In this document: piece after piece, positions 40,736 to 53,592 of the stretch
Layout of the letters: each line of letters starts with the position of its first letter
Numbering within the stretch: the stretch's first letter is position 1
Assembly (NCBI RefSeq): GCF_021018895.1
Contig: NC_079373.1
Location: 15,348,501-15,412,500 of the forward strand
DNA: 64,000 bases
Origin: Seriola aureovittata
Taxonomy: Eukaryota > Chordata > Actinopteri > Carangiformes > Carangidae
Reading direction: 5' to 3'
The notes under the pieces: generated by a model
The model's database searches: none
Seen by the model: the letters and a program-made list of their open reading frames with translations, nothing else
What the model was told of the DNA's origin: nothing
Position numbers and translations under genes: made by a program

Positions 40736-42415
40736 ATTTCATATATGTTAATTCAATATAAGTACATTCTGTATATTTGAATATAATTGTTGTATATTCA
40801 ACATGTTGGCCTGTGTGGATTATATAGCACCTACAATATCCATTTAATCTGATTGGGAATAAAACAGTCCTTGCAGTTGCACAATCAGACTTCATTTTAT
40901 ATTCATAACATCTAAATTAAATAGTTTCAGGGGTGCCAAGAAATAGTGTGTCACATCATCATCTGAACACTCCCCATAGTTTACTAATTGGTCTGGTTTC
41001 CAGCTGCTGGGCTCAACCAACTCTCTGTGGATGATGATGAGACTCTATTCTTGTTGAGAAAATTGAATTTGCAAGATGTCTGTCTTTACCTGACAAAGTT
41101 GTTGCTGTATTACAATATTTCTGTCTGTTTACCATTTAAAGTAAAGTGATCCCTGTTTTTTTGTAAAAGCGCACTGTCTGCAGTTTCTCTCTCTTAAGAA
41201 GACTCAACACTGACACTGTTTGGGTAAATCGTGCATATATTTCCCACAGACGCGAGAACTGTAAGTGAGAGGCTAGTTTTCCATACATGAATCCTGACAC
41301 TTAATGTGACTGTACATGTGTGTGCAAAATGGGGATTGGAGCTGTGGAAATTAAAATGCCACAGTGAATTAATCTACGTGTTTCAAGGGCTTAGGCATCC
41401 ATTGCACATTTGACATTTGACACAGCCTTCTTTAATCACAGCCCTTATCTCCAGCTTGGCAAACGTAGGAATCGTGTTAATTATATTTGATGAAGATGCT
41501 ATCCCTTTGGAGTGTTCTTTTTAGTAATCCCTCACAGTTAAGTCTCTTGCTGTCTACAATAATGGGATGCCATCTTGAATCCCAAGACTCTAAGCGCAAG
41601 TTAGACTGCTGATGACAGAGACTGGGCTTTCATGGGATTTTAAGGGGAAGCTGGTAAGCCACTTAACATCCCACAAGTCAGAACACGAGGCGGGCTGCCA
41701 AATGGCTCACCATTTAGATTTCCAAGAGCTGATTGCTGTGCTCCTGCGAAGTGTGGTGTCACAGATTTCGATTTAAAAGTGCTGTACACACATGCGAGAG
41801 ACACTCACACAAACAAACAAATACAAACCATCTGGCAAACTTACACTCTCACAATGTAATTGCACGGATATGTGATTTCAGCATCGTGCAAGCCAACAGG
41901 ATGTTTTCGTTTTTCCTTATTTGGTTTTCTGGCTGTCACAGTGGTTAGCAAAGGTTTCCCTAGGAGTAAATATGTAGTGATGGAGCACTCGCACTGGCCT
42001 ATTGAAACTGGATGTAATCTTGTTTATGTTCACTTGAAGATTCGTGTCAGTGTTGCAGTAAGTTGTTTGATTTGAAGGGCACAGAACAAAAGAAAGGCAG
42101 CTTCACACACAAACTAAAATGTTCCGAGGTCAGCTGTTTCCTCGACTCTCTCCACTGGAAGACAATTTGACATGTCACAGCAGGTAAAGCACAAATGTAA
42201 ATAAAAAAAGTATCAGTGATGGCTACCATTTCGCAGCCTTGGTTTCAGGACCGTGGTGTTGTTCATGCTGACTCACTGTCACAGAAAAACCTGTGCTTTT
42301 CTTTCTAAAACAAGTTAAAATGTCTGCTGTGAAAAAAGGTCTATATGTTGTAAGCTAAAGCAAACAGGGTTAATGAGAGATAATGAAGAAGTAAGGAGAA
42401 AACATGGTAGAGAGC

Positions 42416-42430
42416 ATGTGTGTATGTGTC

Positions 42431-42471
<41 letters not shown>

Positions 42472-42478
42472 GTGTGTG

Positions 42479-42509
<31 letters not shown>
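42416..42509. repeat. (TG)n microsatellite
   Basis: TG repeats with TC and CG interruptions; faces the CA/CG tract at 42665. Confidence 0.95.
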
Positions 42510-42663
42510 CATGTGTTGGCTCAGTCGAGCCCCTGTGAGCCACAGGACAACAAGATGCCCTCTGAGCACTGTAGTCATTAATCAGCTGCTCATTATTGAG
42601 CTGTGCTGTGAGATTTAAACACACAGACATAAATGTACACACATGGGCATTCCAGCCGTCCAT

Positions 42664-42664
<1 letters not shown>

Positions 42665-42713
<49 letters not shown>

Positions 42714-42716
42714 GCA

Positions 42717-42748
<32 letters not shown>

Positions 42749-42750
42749 CA
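42665..42750. repeat. (CA)n / (CACG)n compound microsatellite
   Basis: CA tract, then seven CACG/GCAC units (about 42709-42737), then CA again; alternating purine-pyrimidine throughout. Confidence 0.95.
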
Positions 42751-43009
42751 GTTCTGTTTCAGCCTCTCTGCTCTGACCTCCCTAAGCCCCTCCTTATAAA
42801 CACATAAACCATTACTCAGCATGTGGGACTGTTGGGCAGAGGGACACAGAGGGCAGAGGTAAACTTGAAAAAACAAATTGTAGGGTTTACAGTATGTATA
42901 CCCTTTCATGATCACCAGCAGGCAGATCTCATTATTTTCCACAGACCTCCTTGGCCGATGAGTGAATTTTCAGCAGACTTTGAGTGGACCATTTAATGTT
43001 GCCTCATGA

Positions 43010-43185
43010 ATCTATTTATGAGAATAGCAAACCAGAGACCCAATGAGTTTCACTGTTAAAACATTCGCCACTTCCGCTTTAGTTAATTAGCATGCCGCAT
43101 ATTTAGCATATCCAAATTACCATATAATATTTATAATTTTAGTGTCAGCTGTCAAGGCTGCAGGTGTTCTTGATTACATGCCCTC
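43010..43185. promoter_or_regulatory. Candidate conserved enhancer block
   Basis: Repeat-free block with TTAATTAG (43083-43090), tagcatgccgcatatttagc and tatccaaattacc, typical of homeodomain/POU-rich developmental enhancers. Function inferred only. Confidence 0.25.
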
Positions 43186-43858
43186 AATTTGTGTGTTTAT
43201 GCTTGTGTGTTTGTGTGTGTGGTCAAAACACATCATTATGCACCACCTGTTGGGGCAGGAGGTAGCAATGTGTGACCTGTCACTCCTCGCATGGCCACTT
43301 GACCGAAGAGAAAGGATCTAAAATGAAGTGAGACAGTCAATCATTCTGTGATAAGTGCTTGAAGAATTACTCAGTGTATAAATGATTTCAAAGAATGGCT
43401 TCCATTCACCCCATTACATGAGGACACTGTCGTATTCTGCACTTCTTTCCCTTTCCTCCTCAAGGACAGAATCATATTTATCCTTTAAGTGTAGTTTCAG
43501 CAGGGAGAGTGTTTTGATGCCCACTCTGTCTTGCCTCAATGCATTCCTAACCCTATTTCCAATTCTTCAAGCAAAATATTACCATCAATCAACCACACAC
43601 ACATGTGTCCCCGCTGTCTTGCAAAGGTGTCACAAACAGCCTTCGTCTGTTGGTGTGGGATGAAATCTCTTTGTTCCATAGAAGACAAAGATTTATAACA
43701 ATTCCCAGTCCGTCACCACCTACTCCTCCTCACCGTCCACACACTTTATAATCCATCGCCATCTGTGTCAGTTTGGAATGAGGAGGCTTGACTGCCCAGC
43801 GATCTAGTGTGTCCAGTCTAAATCTGTGTCCAGCATGTTGGCCTCAGTGAGCGTGTCA

Positions 43859-43895
43859 GTGTGTGTATGTGTGTGTGTGTGTGCATATGTGTGTA
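43859..43895. repeat. (TG)n microsatellite
   Basis: Short interrupted TG tract. Confidence 0.85.
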
Positions 43896-44191
43896 CGCGT
43901 GCTTTCATGTGTGTCAGTGCTGCGGCAGTGCCAGTCAACACGGTGCTATCATGGAGGAACAGAGGGCTGTATCTCTGCTGCCTCACACAGGACAAAGGTT
44001 GCTACTGCAGGCAGACCCGTCCTCCATCACATCTAACACATGTAGAATGAATCTTACACAAGCGGTTCTCCAGTGTCCTTCCCCCGTCCCTCAGGAGGGC
44101 TGATAACAGTGGTAGGACTCCAGCTGCTTCCTCACTTATGTGCTCCATGCATGAACACACAAGAGCAGAGAAGCACCCATGTGTGCACAAG

Positions 44192-44211
44192 TACACACAC
44201 ACACACACGTA

Positions 44212-44254
<43 letters not shown>
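44192..44254. repeat. (CA)n microsatellite
   Basis: Interrupted at left, perfect at right; faces TG at 44369. Confidence 0.95.
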
Positions 44255-44258
<4 letters not shown>

Positions 44259-44364
44259 GCAAGCTACACACATCCCTCAGACTCCCTGCTGAGAAGGTGG
44301 AGAATGAGAGGATCACACTGACATTTTCCCTGCAGGCAGTCCCAGCCAGGTGACTGCTGTATTG

Positions 44365-44368
<4 letters not shown>

Positions 44369-44424
<56 letters not shown>

Positions 44425-44452
44425 GTGTGTGTGTGTGTGTGTGTGTGTGTGA
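44369..44452. repeat. (TG)n microsatellite
   Basis: TG tract with a single AG interruption at about 44423. Confidence 0.95.
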
Positions 44453-46269
44453 GCCAGACAATGAAAATGCTAAGTAAAAGAAAGAAAAGTGGTAGAAAAG
44501 AAATGGTATATATAACCACATAAAGCAGCAAATAGGACAGGGTTATGTCATGTTTTCAGTGTTTGGCCTTCACAACATTTTCAACACATGGATGCACATA
44601 AAACCCTCTTGAATAATCACTACAGAGCATGAACAAAAAAGTATTGTTCATTGATATAATGTCAAAGGTACAAGTTCTTTTACATAAAATCTTTAGGTAA
44701 GAAGACATCTACGTGGCCCAAAGAACACTGCAGTAAGGGACATCCAATCATCAAGCTTAAAATTCAGTGGCCCATGCTGCTAGTGGTGAACTGACAGTAG
44801 AGGTTAAGCTTTGTAAACCTTGGTAAATACATTCATCAGCTGGAATCAATTTGGAATTCTAAATTAATTTTGGATCAATTCAGCAATGACGGTGTGGTGT
44901 TTTGTTCCAAACTGCAATGTGTTCTGAATAAACTCCAGCCCTGAGCCTCTGGCTGACTTCATCTCTAGCACAATGACTGCTATGGCTCATACTAGAGGTG
45001 GTGTAGTGTTAAGAGTCATTCAACACACTAAACTGATGGTAAAGAAACTAAAACAGTTGAATGAAATCCAACCTTCATTATTTTTGTTTTTTATACCTGT
45101 GCTCATATTGCCATGACATGAATGAGACCTACAGCGGTAAGATAGTATATTCCTATAGTATTCCTTAAATACCACACCACTCCTTTTGCATATTTTAGCC
45201 CATTTACTACACATCCTGACAACTTTACATCACATGCTATCATGTAATCATCCACACCTGCCAGTTCTGACATGTCCTGTATTCTCAGACCCTGAAGTAA
45301 TCCTCAGTCGCTTTTCAGTCCCTTTGAGAAATTTGTTTAACTTGACTCATTAGGTGGGAATCCGAATGTTTCAAGCCATTACCGTGTAAATTTGCACTTA
45401 TGTTGCATCTGCTCGAAATGAATGTCACTGTCTGGGAGGGACTACAGAACTCCAGCAAGTTTAATGGTTCTGTTTTAAATTGCAATACTGCTGACAGATA
45501 TCTTCAAGAAAAAATAGCTCATATAGAGTTTTCCTTCTATTAATATGTGTGGGCATATTCTCAATAGATTTACAGCAAAACAAACAAACACTGTTGATGG
45601 AATATCAATCTCCTTTTTCCTTCTCTAGTGACTGTCCTTTGGGTATTCCAGCCGAGTTTGCTGTTTTGTTTTGTTTGTTCACTTTTGGTTTTTAGGCCAG
45701 CATTTCATCATCCATCACACTACAAGGCAGAATATGAAATCATTCCATCCACTGCTTGACAAAGAGCTTCATTCTTTTTACTCTGAATGATGCAACTTTA
45801 TCAATATTTGCCGAACAGTGGGACACTGAATGCTTAAACAAGTGATGATATATGATATTGCTGCAATACTGCTGAGAAGTGCATTACATTTCCTCAGTGG
45901 ATCCCGTTTTCCTGTCCTACTCAGCAGGTGAGCAATGCAGGTGATTCAGTTAAAACTCAGATGATGGAGACAAACACTGACTGTAGCTTTCCCTGTTTTT
46001 CACCATCCTGTAGCTCGTGTGTAGTAATTACTGGAATTATCCTAGATGTCCACATTCTGCACCAGTCAATAGCTTTTCTGCTAATTCACTCCCTGAACAA
46101 TCAACCCATTTAGACTCGTCTCTCAGGGTAATTAATGGAACTTGGCTCTGATATGGATTCTCCTGAACTGACCTACTACACTGCTACTTCACAGTTATGG
46201 CATTGTTGCATAAAAGAGTAAAATATACACACAAATTCTAAGGTTACACTCTAAGTCTACAGCCATGCA

Positions 46270-46950
46270 GTGCTGTGAGGTTTTACTTAGGCACAATGCC
46301 AGTAACTGCCAATGTCAACATGATAACATTCTCACAATGGCAATGCTAACATGCTGATGTTAAGAAGGTATCATAGCAACATTGCCATGGTAACCATTTT
46401 AGTGCATGTTAGCATGCTAACACTGGCTAATTAGTACTTAATGACATACGTCATTCATTCTGCAGGTATTTAGTAAAGTATTGCACAATTAGAAATCTAG
46501 ACCTGACGACTGTGCTAGATAAAAAATTTGAGGGGATTACCAAAGTTATTATAAATCGTCTTTATGAGGACGTGAATCTGTGTACTAAATTTCATGGCAA
46601 TTCATCTAATAGATGTTGAGACATTTCACACAAAACTTCATGGTGGCACTAGAGAAAAAGTCAGGAGATCGCCAAACTCATTAGGCTTCATCCTCTAGGA
46701 ACTATGAATGTCTGTACCAAATGTGGTGCCACTCCTGTAGATGTTGAGATATTTGACTGGATGAGTTAAAACTTAGACCTAGGGGGTTAGGCGTTACAGG
46801 AAAAGACGGGATTACCAAAATCATTAAGATTCATCCTCTGGGCAAAATGTATATCAGCACAAAATTTCATGCCAATCCCTCAAATAATTGTAGAGATATT
46901 TCAGTCTAGACCAGCGACAGGTCGTCCGACAGAAAAGCCATAGAGCCATG
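46270..46950 (+). repeat. Teleost interspersed repeat, copy 2
   Basis: Contains ttagcatgctaacactggct, gcaggtatttagtaaagt, aaatttcatggcaattcatc, gtcaggagatcgccaaactc and atagagccatgccgctagct. It shares order and wording with 25985-26320. It also has internal repetition: the block caaa/ttca/atcc recurs around 46550, 46670 and 46815. Non-coding. Confidence 0.6.
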
Positions 46951-48869
46951 CCGCTAGCTAAAATGAAACACATGCACATGTAATTCCAGTAGCCCAGTCC
47001 TTCTTTTGACATTCAGGGGATGCTAGTTTGAGAATCTCAGAGGGTGTCTCGGTTTCCCTATCTTTCGTGACCACAGGGACATTGAATTCTTTATAAAGTT
47101 CAGTGGCATTCTCATCTGGTAGAGCATCGGAAAAACTACTGTAGTTACACATGCACAAGTATGATACATGAAACGGGATACTCCAGGGAGCTACTAAGAA
47201 TTGTATAGATAATTTAAGATGCATGAATTATACATTAAAGATGCATTAATTATAGAGTGCTTACTAGCTATGTGCAGCCAAATGTGCTTTAAATGATTTA
47301 ATCCTCTTATTGACGCTGATAGTAGTTCATGCCAGAAATGTGAGTGATGGCATCATATCAATGGATCTCGGATCAAACGGGCACCAAGTACATTTTTACA
47401 TTTCAATAACGTTGCCACTTTAAATGGTCAACTTCCTGTTGTTGCTTCTGCAGTACCTTGGATAGGGTAACTGCTGTTACTCTATCCACCATCCCAACTT
47501 CCTCAGTCTCTATGGGGCTGTCTGTTGAATTTATGTATTCCGAATCTCAGTATCTTTGGTGCTGTTTTATATATGCTGTGTGGGTTTGACGGCCTTCCCC
47601 GTGGAATCTGCAGCATGTTGTCTGGAGATCTAAAGGGAGCAAGCCAGTGAGAAAAACATGTAAATGCAATTTTAAAGCCATTTCAACCATAAGTGGCTCT
47701 GATTGCATGACAAGTGTGTCCCTCACTGAGCGTACATTGGGTGATGGTGTTTTGAGCTTCTTACTGGGCAAGTGTGTATGTGGGCTGGTGTGTGTTAGCA
47801 TCTGTGTGTTGCGTGTACATAGCGCACACTCAGCAGATTCCAGCCTTCACAGACTATTGGCTTGTACAACAGCATTACTCTCCTCTTTAATATCTTCGGT
47901 TAATGCGAGTCTCTGGCTAATTGAAAATGAACTAGTCTATGTCTCCCTGCAGTGCCTTTATAAAGCTGTTAAAGAGAGACACACCCTTTCGACGCAGGAC
48001 AAACATCTGAAACCTCCTACTGTATGCAAAGAATAACTTGCTCTGGTGAATAAATCAATACATTTTTTCGTGCAGAGGCGCTCCACCAGGTGAAGCTGTG
48101 GTACTATTGTTCGATGCCAAAAAGCAACAGCTGATAAATCAGGAATATGTGGAGATAAAACCACACATAAAGCCAGAGCAGAGCACGCGTCTCCAGTGGC
48201 AGTGATTTACAGCAGGCTGAGCTAAACTGCTTACCGTCAGGAGCTGTAATGGATGCCAGTGTCTGCTTTTAATTTCTGTGGCTGGGGATAGATATTGCTA
48301 CTGTTATTTTCTCCCAAGGCGATTTCACTGATGTCTCCCAAGGTACCCTACTGTGTTATATTTGAACCATATGGGTGCAAAATGGTGCAATTAAAAACAC
48401 GCTGAAAGCCTCTGAAATTCATCACTAAGACAGGCAATTTTGGTTTCAGTGTTGTAATATACAAATTGTCTACTGTTTCTCCTACTGTGGATCTCATGAT
48501 GAGTCCCCAGAGCTAAGATAATAAGAGACAAACATTAGTGAGAGATGAGCTGGAAAATTTAGAGCAGACTTTGGGACTAAATAATGTGGGCTCTCAATTG
48601 TACATACAAATGTGCGCATGAGAACAGTATGTGTTTAAGGAAAACCCTTCCTCCCTCATTCACTACACACAATTAGCATTTTTCTCTGCCACACAGGAAA
48701 CAGACAAACAACACTTTTTGTGTTGCCCTGTAGATCTCTGGCTGCTCATTACAGAGATATGAGCATGTGTAAAGCTGTAAAATATCAGTGCTACAGTGAG
48801 CCTGCATATTCACAAAATGTTATTTACAACTTGAAGGGCTACGGTTTTGGCAGCCCATCAGAAAAACAA

Positions 48870-48887
48870 CCCCCCCCCCCCCCCCCC
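48870..48887. repeat. Poly-C run
   Basis: About 18 C followed by six A. Confidence 0.9.
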
Positions 48888-49349
48888 AAAAAACGCTTAC
48901 ATAAGCTGCACTACACTTTATGGAACTGCTGCAACAGGTTTGCCTCCAGATAGCGCTCCCTCCTGCCACCTGCTGTTTACGGAGCCCACTGCACAGCTTC
49001 TTGAATGCCACTCAGCGGCCACTGGTTCAGTTCTCCTCTGCTCTCATTGTCTGCAGCTCTTTGCTTGTCAGAAGAAATCAAGCATTCATCTGTCTGCAGC
49101 AGAGGATGATACATGTAAACTGGGAGAAAAAAAAGGTCATGGTGTCCGTTAATCTGTTTTTTAAGTGGGGCAGTGAGAAAAGAAGCAGATCGTGTTTCCA
49201 CCCCCACCATTTCCAAATGCTCTCATACCAACATCCAGCGTAATACCAAATTGCACCACCAGGTTGGAGGGAGACAGAGACGCTTCTACCTGGGCTGCTT
49301 CAAAGATGATGCAACCCAGTTTTCTGTTATATGCAGGTCTCTTGAATCG

Positions 49350-49362
49350 CCAGTAGATGGCA
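49350..49362 (+). promoter_or_regulatory. CTCF-like motif
   Basis: CCAGTAGATGGCA fits the CTCF core CCASYAGRKGGCR at every position. It lies 4.2 kb upstream of mir-129 in non-repetitive sequence. A single motif match is weak evidence for binding. Confidence 0.35.
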
Positions 49363-49500
49363 TCAGCAGTTTAAGATTAACACTTGTGGGCGCAGAGCTC
49401 ACTATCAACACTGTGTAGCCCACAGTAATGGCTGTTAGATTAAATATGGTCATTGTAAATACTGCTATTTTATTTAAGCCAGATACTGCACCGTCAAGAC

Positions 49501-49532
49501 TTATTATTATTATCATTATTATTATTATTATT
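49501..49532. repeat. (TTA)n microsatellite
   Basis: Trinucleotide ATT/TTA repeats with one ATC variant. Confidence 0.9.
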
Positions 49533-49674
49533 ACCATATTGATGTTTTATGAATTGAAGTAAGGAGTAAAATAAATTCAGTAGTGCATGTAAATCAATGG
49601 TATATCACATGATCCTGAAAACAATCAGAAAACACATAGTTATAACATCTGTCTGGAGCAAAATGATAAATAGA

Positions 49675-49680
<6 letters not shown>

Positions 49681-49743
<63 letters not shown>
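49681..49743. repeat. (CA)n microsatellite
   Basis: Perfect CA tract of about 31 units. Confidence 0.95.
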
Positions 49744-49745
<2 letters not shown>

Positions 49746-49963
49746 CTCCTGGTTACAGCACATGTGAGTGGTTTTGTGTCATACATCACCTCTGCTCTAT
49801 GAATGAATAATCTGGGGCGTGAAGGGACAAACAAGATGATGCAGTTTCAGTGGCCAGCTGGCATATTTCAACTCTGTGGTGCAGACTAACAAGGCCTCAC
49901 AGGGAAACTTCCAACCTCTCTGATGTTCCACATCACTCTAGTTAGTTGTTCTTTCTTGATTAC

Positions 49964-50033
49964 AATGAATGAATGAATGACTGAATGAATGGATGAATGA
50001 ATGAATGAATGAATGAATGAATGAATGAATGAA
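49964..50033. repeat. (AATG)n microsatellite
   Basis: About 17 AATG units with CTGA and GGAT variants. Confidence 0.95.
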
Positions 50034-50254
50034 GACTCTCCACCTCACAGGGATAGGCTGGCCCGCTGTGGCCGATGGTAGCCTCTTTGATGGCCGTTAA
50101 CTAGGTTTAGGGTCTTGCCTCTCCTCCCACACCCCACTGCTGGCTGGGCTGGATGACCGCTCTTTAGCTATTTTTATCCCCGTGGTGCTGTTTCTGTTTC
50201 TCAGCCAGCCAGCAGAGAGGAGAGCAGAGGTGCAGGCGTCTCTCATCACACCCA

Positions 50255-50315
50255 CCTCTCTCTCTTTCTCCCTCTCTCTCTGTCTCTCTCTCTTTCTCCC
50301 TCTCTCTGTCTCTTT

Positions 50316-50362
<47 letters not shown>

Positions 50363-50393
50363 AAAAATAGCCGTGAGTCGTGATCAGCTCGTC

Positions 50394-50427
<34 letters not shown>

Positions 50428-50468
50428 ACAGAGTGAGGTAGAGAGAGAGAGAGAAAGAGAGAGAGAGA
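50255..50468. repeat. CT tract facing GA tract (inverted repeat)
   Basis: Pyrimidine-rich 50255-50358, with a pure (CT)19 at 50321-50358, then a 38-bp unique spacer, then (GA)14 at 50397-50424 and more GA to 50468. The arms are complementary for at least 28 bp and could extrude as a cruciform; each is also a polypurine/polypyrimidine mirror repeat able to form a triplex. Confidence 0.95.
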
Positions 50469-50559
50469 AGGCTGTAGTATTGCTTAGAATCAGAGGAGGG
50501 GTTATGGATTGATACAAATAGTCACCCCCGCCAAGCCAACCCCAGCGCAGGCTGAATTA

Positions 50560-51420
50560 ATGTGTTGCTATTTTTGGGAGCCCCGTGTTTCCAGGGGAGA
50601 CCTAATGACGCAATGACGTCAATGCGGGTCAATCGCAGACTGGAGGAATTGAGTGGCTTCCATTTGGGGCTTTTGCAGTATTTCCTACAGAAAGGATGGA
50701 AACGAGTACAAAATGGAAGTATATTTCCTCAAAAATGCATCGAAAACAGAGGTGAATCAAAATGCAGAAGTGAAAATTATCACAGTGGCATCACGTCGCC
50801 CCAACCCTTCGAGCATCAGCGATAGTAAGGGAGGTGTGTATATATGGATGCTTTTTTTTCCTCCTCATCCACAGAGCATCTGTGGGATAATACCTGCCAG
50901 TGACTGTAGCTTTGTGGAATAACATTTTCGAGAACATTTGCGTGTTTTTGATTTGATTTGATGTGCACAGCCTCGGCTGTTTGTTCTTCGTGTGATCTTT
51001 GTGTGTACGTAGTGTGTTGTTTTCCCTGCGTAATGCTTTGTGCTGTCTATCTCTCTGCCATTAGCTACATGTGATTATACTCTTGTTTTATTTGCATTTT
51101 CTGTCTCTTTCTTTTCTCTCCCAAGGGCTTTACACAATCCCGACCTATTCGCATCTAGACGCACAGAGGTAACGAGCACCTTATCCCTCATCTCACCATC
51201 TCATGAAATAATGCAGCTACTGACCATTTAATTCTTGTGTTTTACATGACTGCATTCGTGTGCCAGATTCTTGTCTTTCAATTATTGATCGGGATTTGAA
51301 CGGTAGTCAGAGGAATATCAGTTATTGTAGCTGGAGATTGTGCGCGTCATGGTTGCTCGCAGCGCGGCGACCTGCCGACGCGCACAGCCAAACGGCGGTG
51401 ATGCGTGGAGATTTCTGTCT
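50560..51420 (+). promoter_or_regulatory. Candidate pri-mir-129 promoter/enhancer block
   Basis: Unique, repeat-free, relatively CpG-rich sequence about 2-3 kb upstream of mir-129. It holds a perfect CRE (TGACGTCA, 50614-50621) and a CArG/MEF2-like CTATTTTTGG (50568-50577) that is mirrored by CCAAAAATAG at 50361-50370. A dense CpG cluster lies at about 51338-51400 (gcgcgtc, cagcgcggcgacc, cgacgcgca). Against the CpG-poor surroundings this looks like regulatory DNA. Assignment to mir-129 is inference from proximity; it may instead be an enhancer of another gene. Confidence 0.3.
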
Positions 51421-51749
51421 TTTCCAAAACTTTAAATTCGCCTGTGGATCACCTCTTTACGGTGGAAGCTCAGAGTGTTTGTCAAGTGTTCGTGGTGTCA
51501 TATTCGTGTGTTTGTCTCCCACTGATTGCGAGCGCATCCATGATTAGAGGAGGGTTATTTTTCAGTGGGTAGTAGGCTAGTGCCAGGTGACGTGGGTATA
51601 GGCAGGATGAATTGACAGTGCAACCCCTTGCTACAAGAAAAACCCCAAGAGAGACGCATGTTGCATATAACAAGAAGATGAGATGCTGTTCTCGCTTAAA
51701 CACACATAGGCCACTACACACATTGTCGGACACATTCATTACAGACAGA

Positions 51750-51750
<1 letters not shown>

Positions 51751-51807
<57 letters not shown>
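51751..51807. repeat. (CA)n microsatellite
   Basis: Perfect CA tract just upstream of a G-rich GGT tract. Confidence 0.95.
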
Positions 51808-51809
<2 letters not shown>

Positions 51810-51825
51810 CACAGTGTCGTGAGAG

Positions 51826-51889
51826 GAGGTGGGGGTGGTGGTGGTGGTGGTGGTTGGGGTGGGAGTAGGGGGTGGGGTGGGTTTAGGGC
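51826..51889 (+). repeat. G-rich GGT tract, quadruplex-prone
   Basis: gaggtgggggtggtggtggt and ggttggggtgggagtagggg, followed by tggggtgggtttaggg, give more than four runs of three or more G within 50 bp, satisfying the usual G-quadruplex pattern. The top strand has almost no C. Confidence 0.85.
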
Positions 51890-53590
51890 GTTTACCGGCA
51901 AGGCTGGTTTCAGAACCATGGACAGCTCACATGAAGCTCATGGTCTACTCTCTGCTGTCCGCACTGGCCGCAGCATCATTGTTTGGCTGTAGCACTTCAT
52001 AAACCAGGCCGAGACAACTCTGTCTTTCATTGTTATAAGAGCACCACCACCCCCCCACCCCAGAACAGATATCTAACCTTCTTTTAAATTATAGGCTCCA
52101 CACATGATATATTTTACCTTTTCCTGCAGCCACCAAGTTTTTGCTACATGGCACCTGTGTGAAATGACGTCAACTGCCTACTATCTGGGTGATAGGTGTG
52201 TTATAAAGAATATAAAGATGCTGCTGATTTGTATGATGTTCAGTTAGATAAATAATACCTCTTAATATTTGTGTCCGTGCAGCATGCCACCTTTAACGCC
52301 AAATTGTGCTCTACAAGCAGGTGTGTGTCCACATTTAACCTTCTATCACCTGAAATCCAGATTTTCCCCTCGCTGGCCTCGTTCCTAACTATAGCTTCAC
52401 ACACAATATACTCATATTCTCATCTTTCTGACTTTTTTTTTTTTTAATGTCCATTTCTGATTCACAAGCAGTATTCATTCTTACCTTATATTAGAATTAG
52501 TCATGAAGGGCTCCAGCATGCTCTGGGACATTTCAGTGTCATTCACAAGAGCTCCAGTTTCATTGAATTATCTTTGCTTGTATAAAAGCAAAATATGTCA
52601 ATCTCCAGTGCGTTTTTGCTTTATATTGTGCCAATTGACGTTACACCCCATGGCCAGTAACTGGCTTTCTGAAGTGTAAGGTGTCATGAGGGTAAATCAC
52701 AAAACAAGGAATTTAGGGAAGGGTGTAGAAACTAGAAATAGCTATAATTTCTTGCTTAAGTTATGGCTTGTGGTTGTGTATTGGATTAGGTGTACAGGAC
52801 ATTTCCCCACATGGTCTTTTGATTCATTTTTGATTCTTTTTTTTCCCCCGTATTTATGGTCAATCAGTGATCATCAGTTCTGACAGGGTGAGCATACAAT
52901 GATCAGTGACTGATTCAGTGCATGTTACCATCAGTCTATGATTATACATTGAACTGACTACTTTGAAGTCAGAATCAGCCCATAACAAAATCATGCTGAA
53001 ATCAGAGACAATTACATTTATGCATGTAATTGTAAAGTAATAATCTGCTCAGTCCTTCTGTTGTAGCGCGTTAAAAAGTTTTTTTTAAACAAAAGCAATT
53101 ATGTCTAAGAGGGAAAAACGGCATAATGAACAGCAATTGCACAAACATTTCAATGACGTCAGAAAAGACAGCCTGGTGCTGACCTGATGACAAGAACCTC
53201 TGAGTTAGAAAAACAGTGATTTGTATCCAAGTGGAGTGTAAAAGAAATACCTAAATACCACTGCATGCTTTCATATTCCCTTTTTTCCTTTTCTTTTTAG
53301 TTGTATGTAGTAAAATGAGTAAGAAATGGCACATACACTTTCAAGTATAAGGAATTGAGATCAACTCCATCACTGTTCTTCTCTATGTTTGGGTGCAGGG
53401 TTTATATCCTATCTGAGGCCTTTTCAATAGAAGGGGAAGAATAAATAAAACTATTATTATTATATATGACCCATTTTGTTCCTAATTTACATTCAGTCTC
53501 ATGGATCCCTAACTGTGTGTTTCAGATGCCGTGGTTCACATCAACTGAGTGCGATGGTGGCCGTGATTTCAGCGGAGTAGTCTTGTTCTT
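51890..53590. other. Interval upstream of mir-129, no gene
   Basis: Unique sequence, presumably part of or upstream of the primary mir-129 transcript. Poly-T at 52434-52445 only. Confidence 0.5.
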
Positions 53591-53592
53591 TT

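Larger units (their letters stand above)
38000..50250. other. Gene-free interval with repeats and microsatellites
   Basis: Contains the listed AT-rich repeat, interspersed repeat, paired CA/TG tracts, the CTCF-like site and AATG array. No coding exon of snd1, lrrc4 or another neighbour was recognised. Confidence 0.55.

Noticed and set aside
42370..42942. 190-codon minus-strand frame, the longest in the window
   Set aside because: Crosses the two facing TG and CA tracts; no protein character outside them.
50562..50922. Two overlapping frames of 87 and 89 codons as a coding exon
   Set aside because: No recognisable protein; the stretch fits regulatory DNA better (CRE, CArG-like site).
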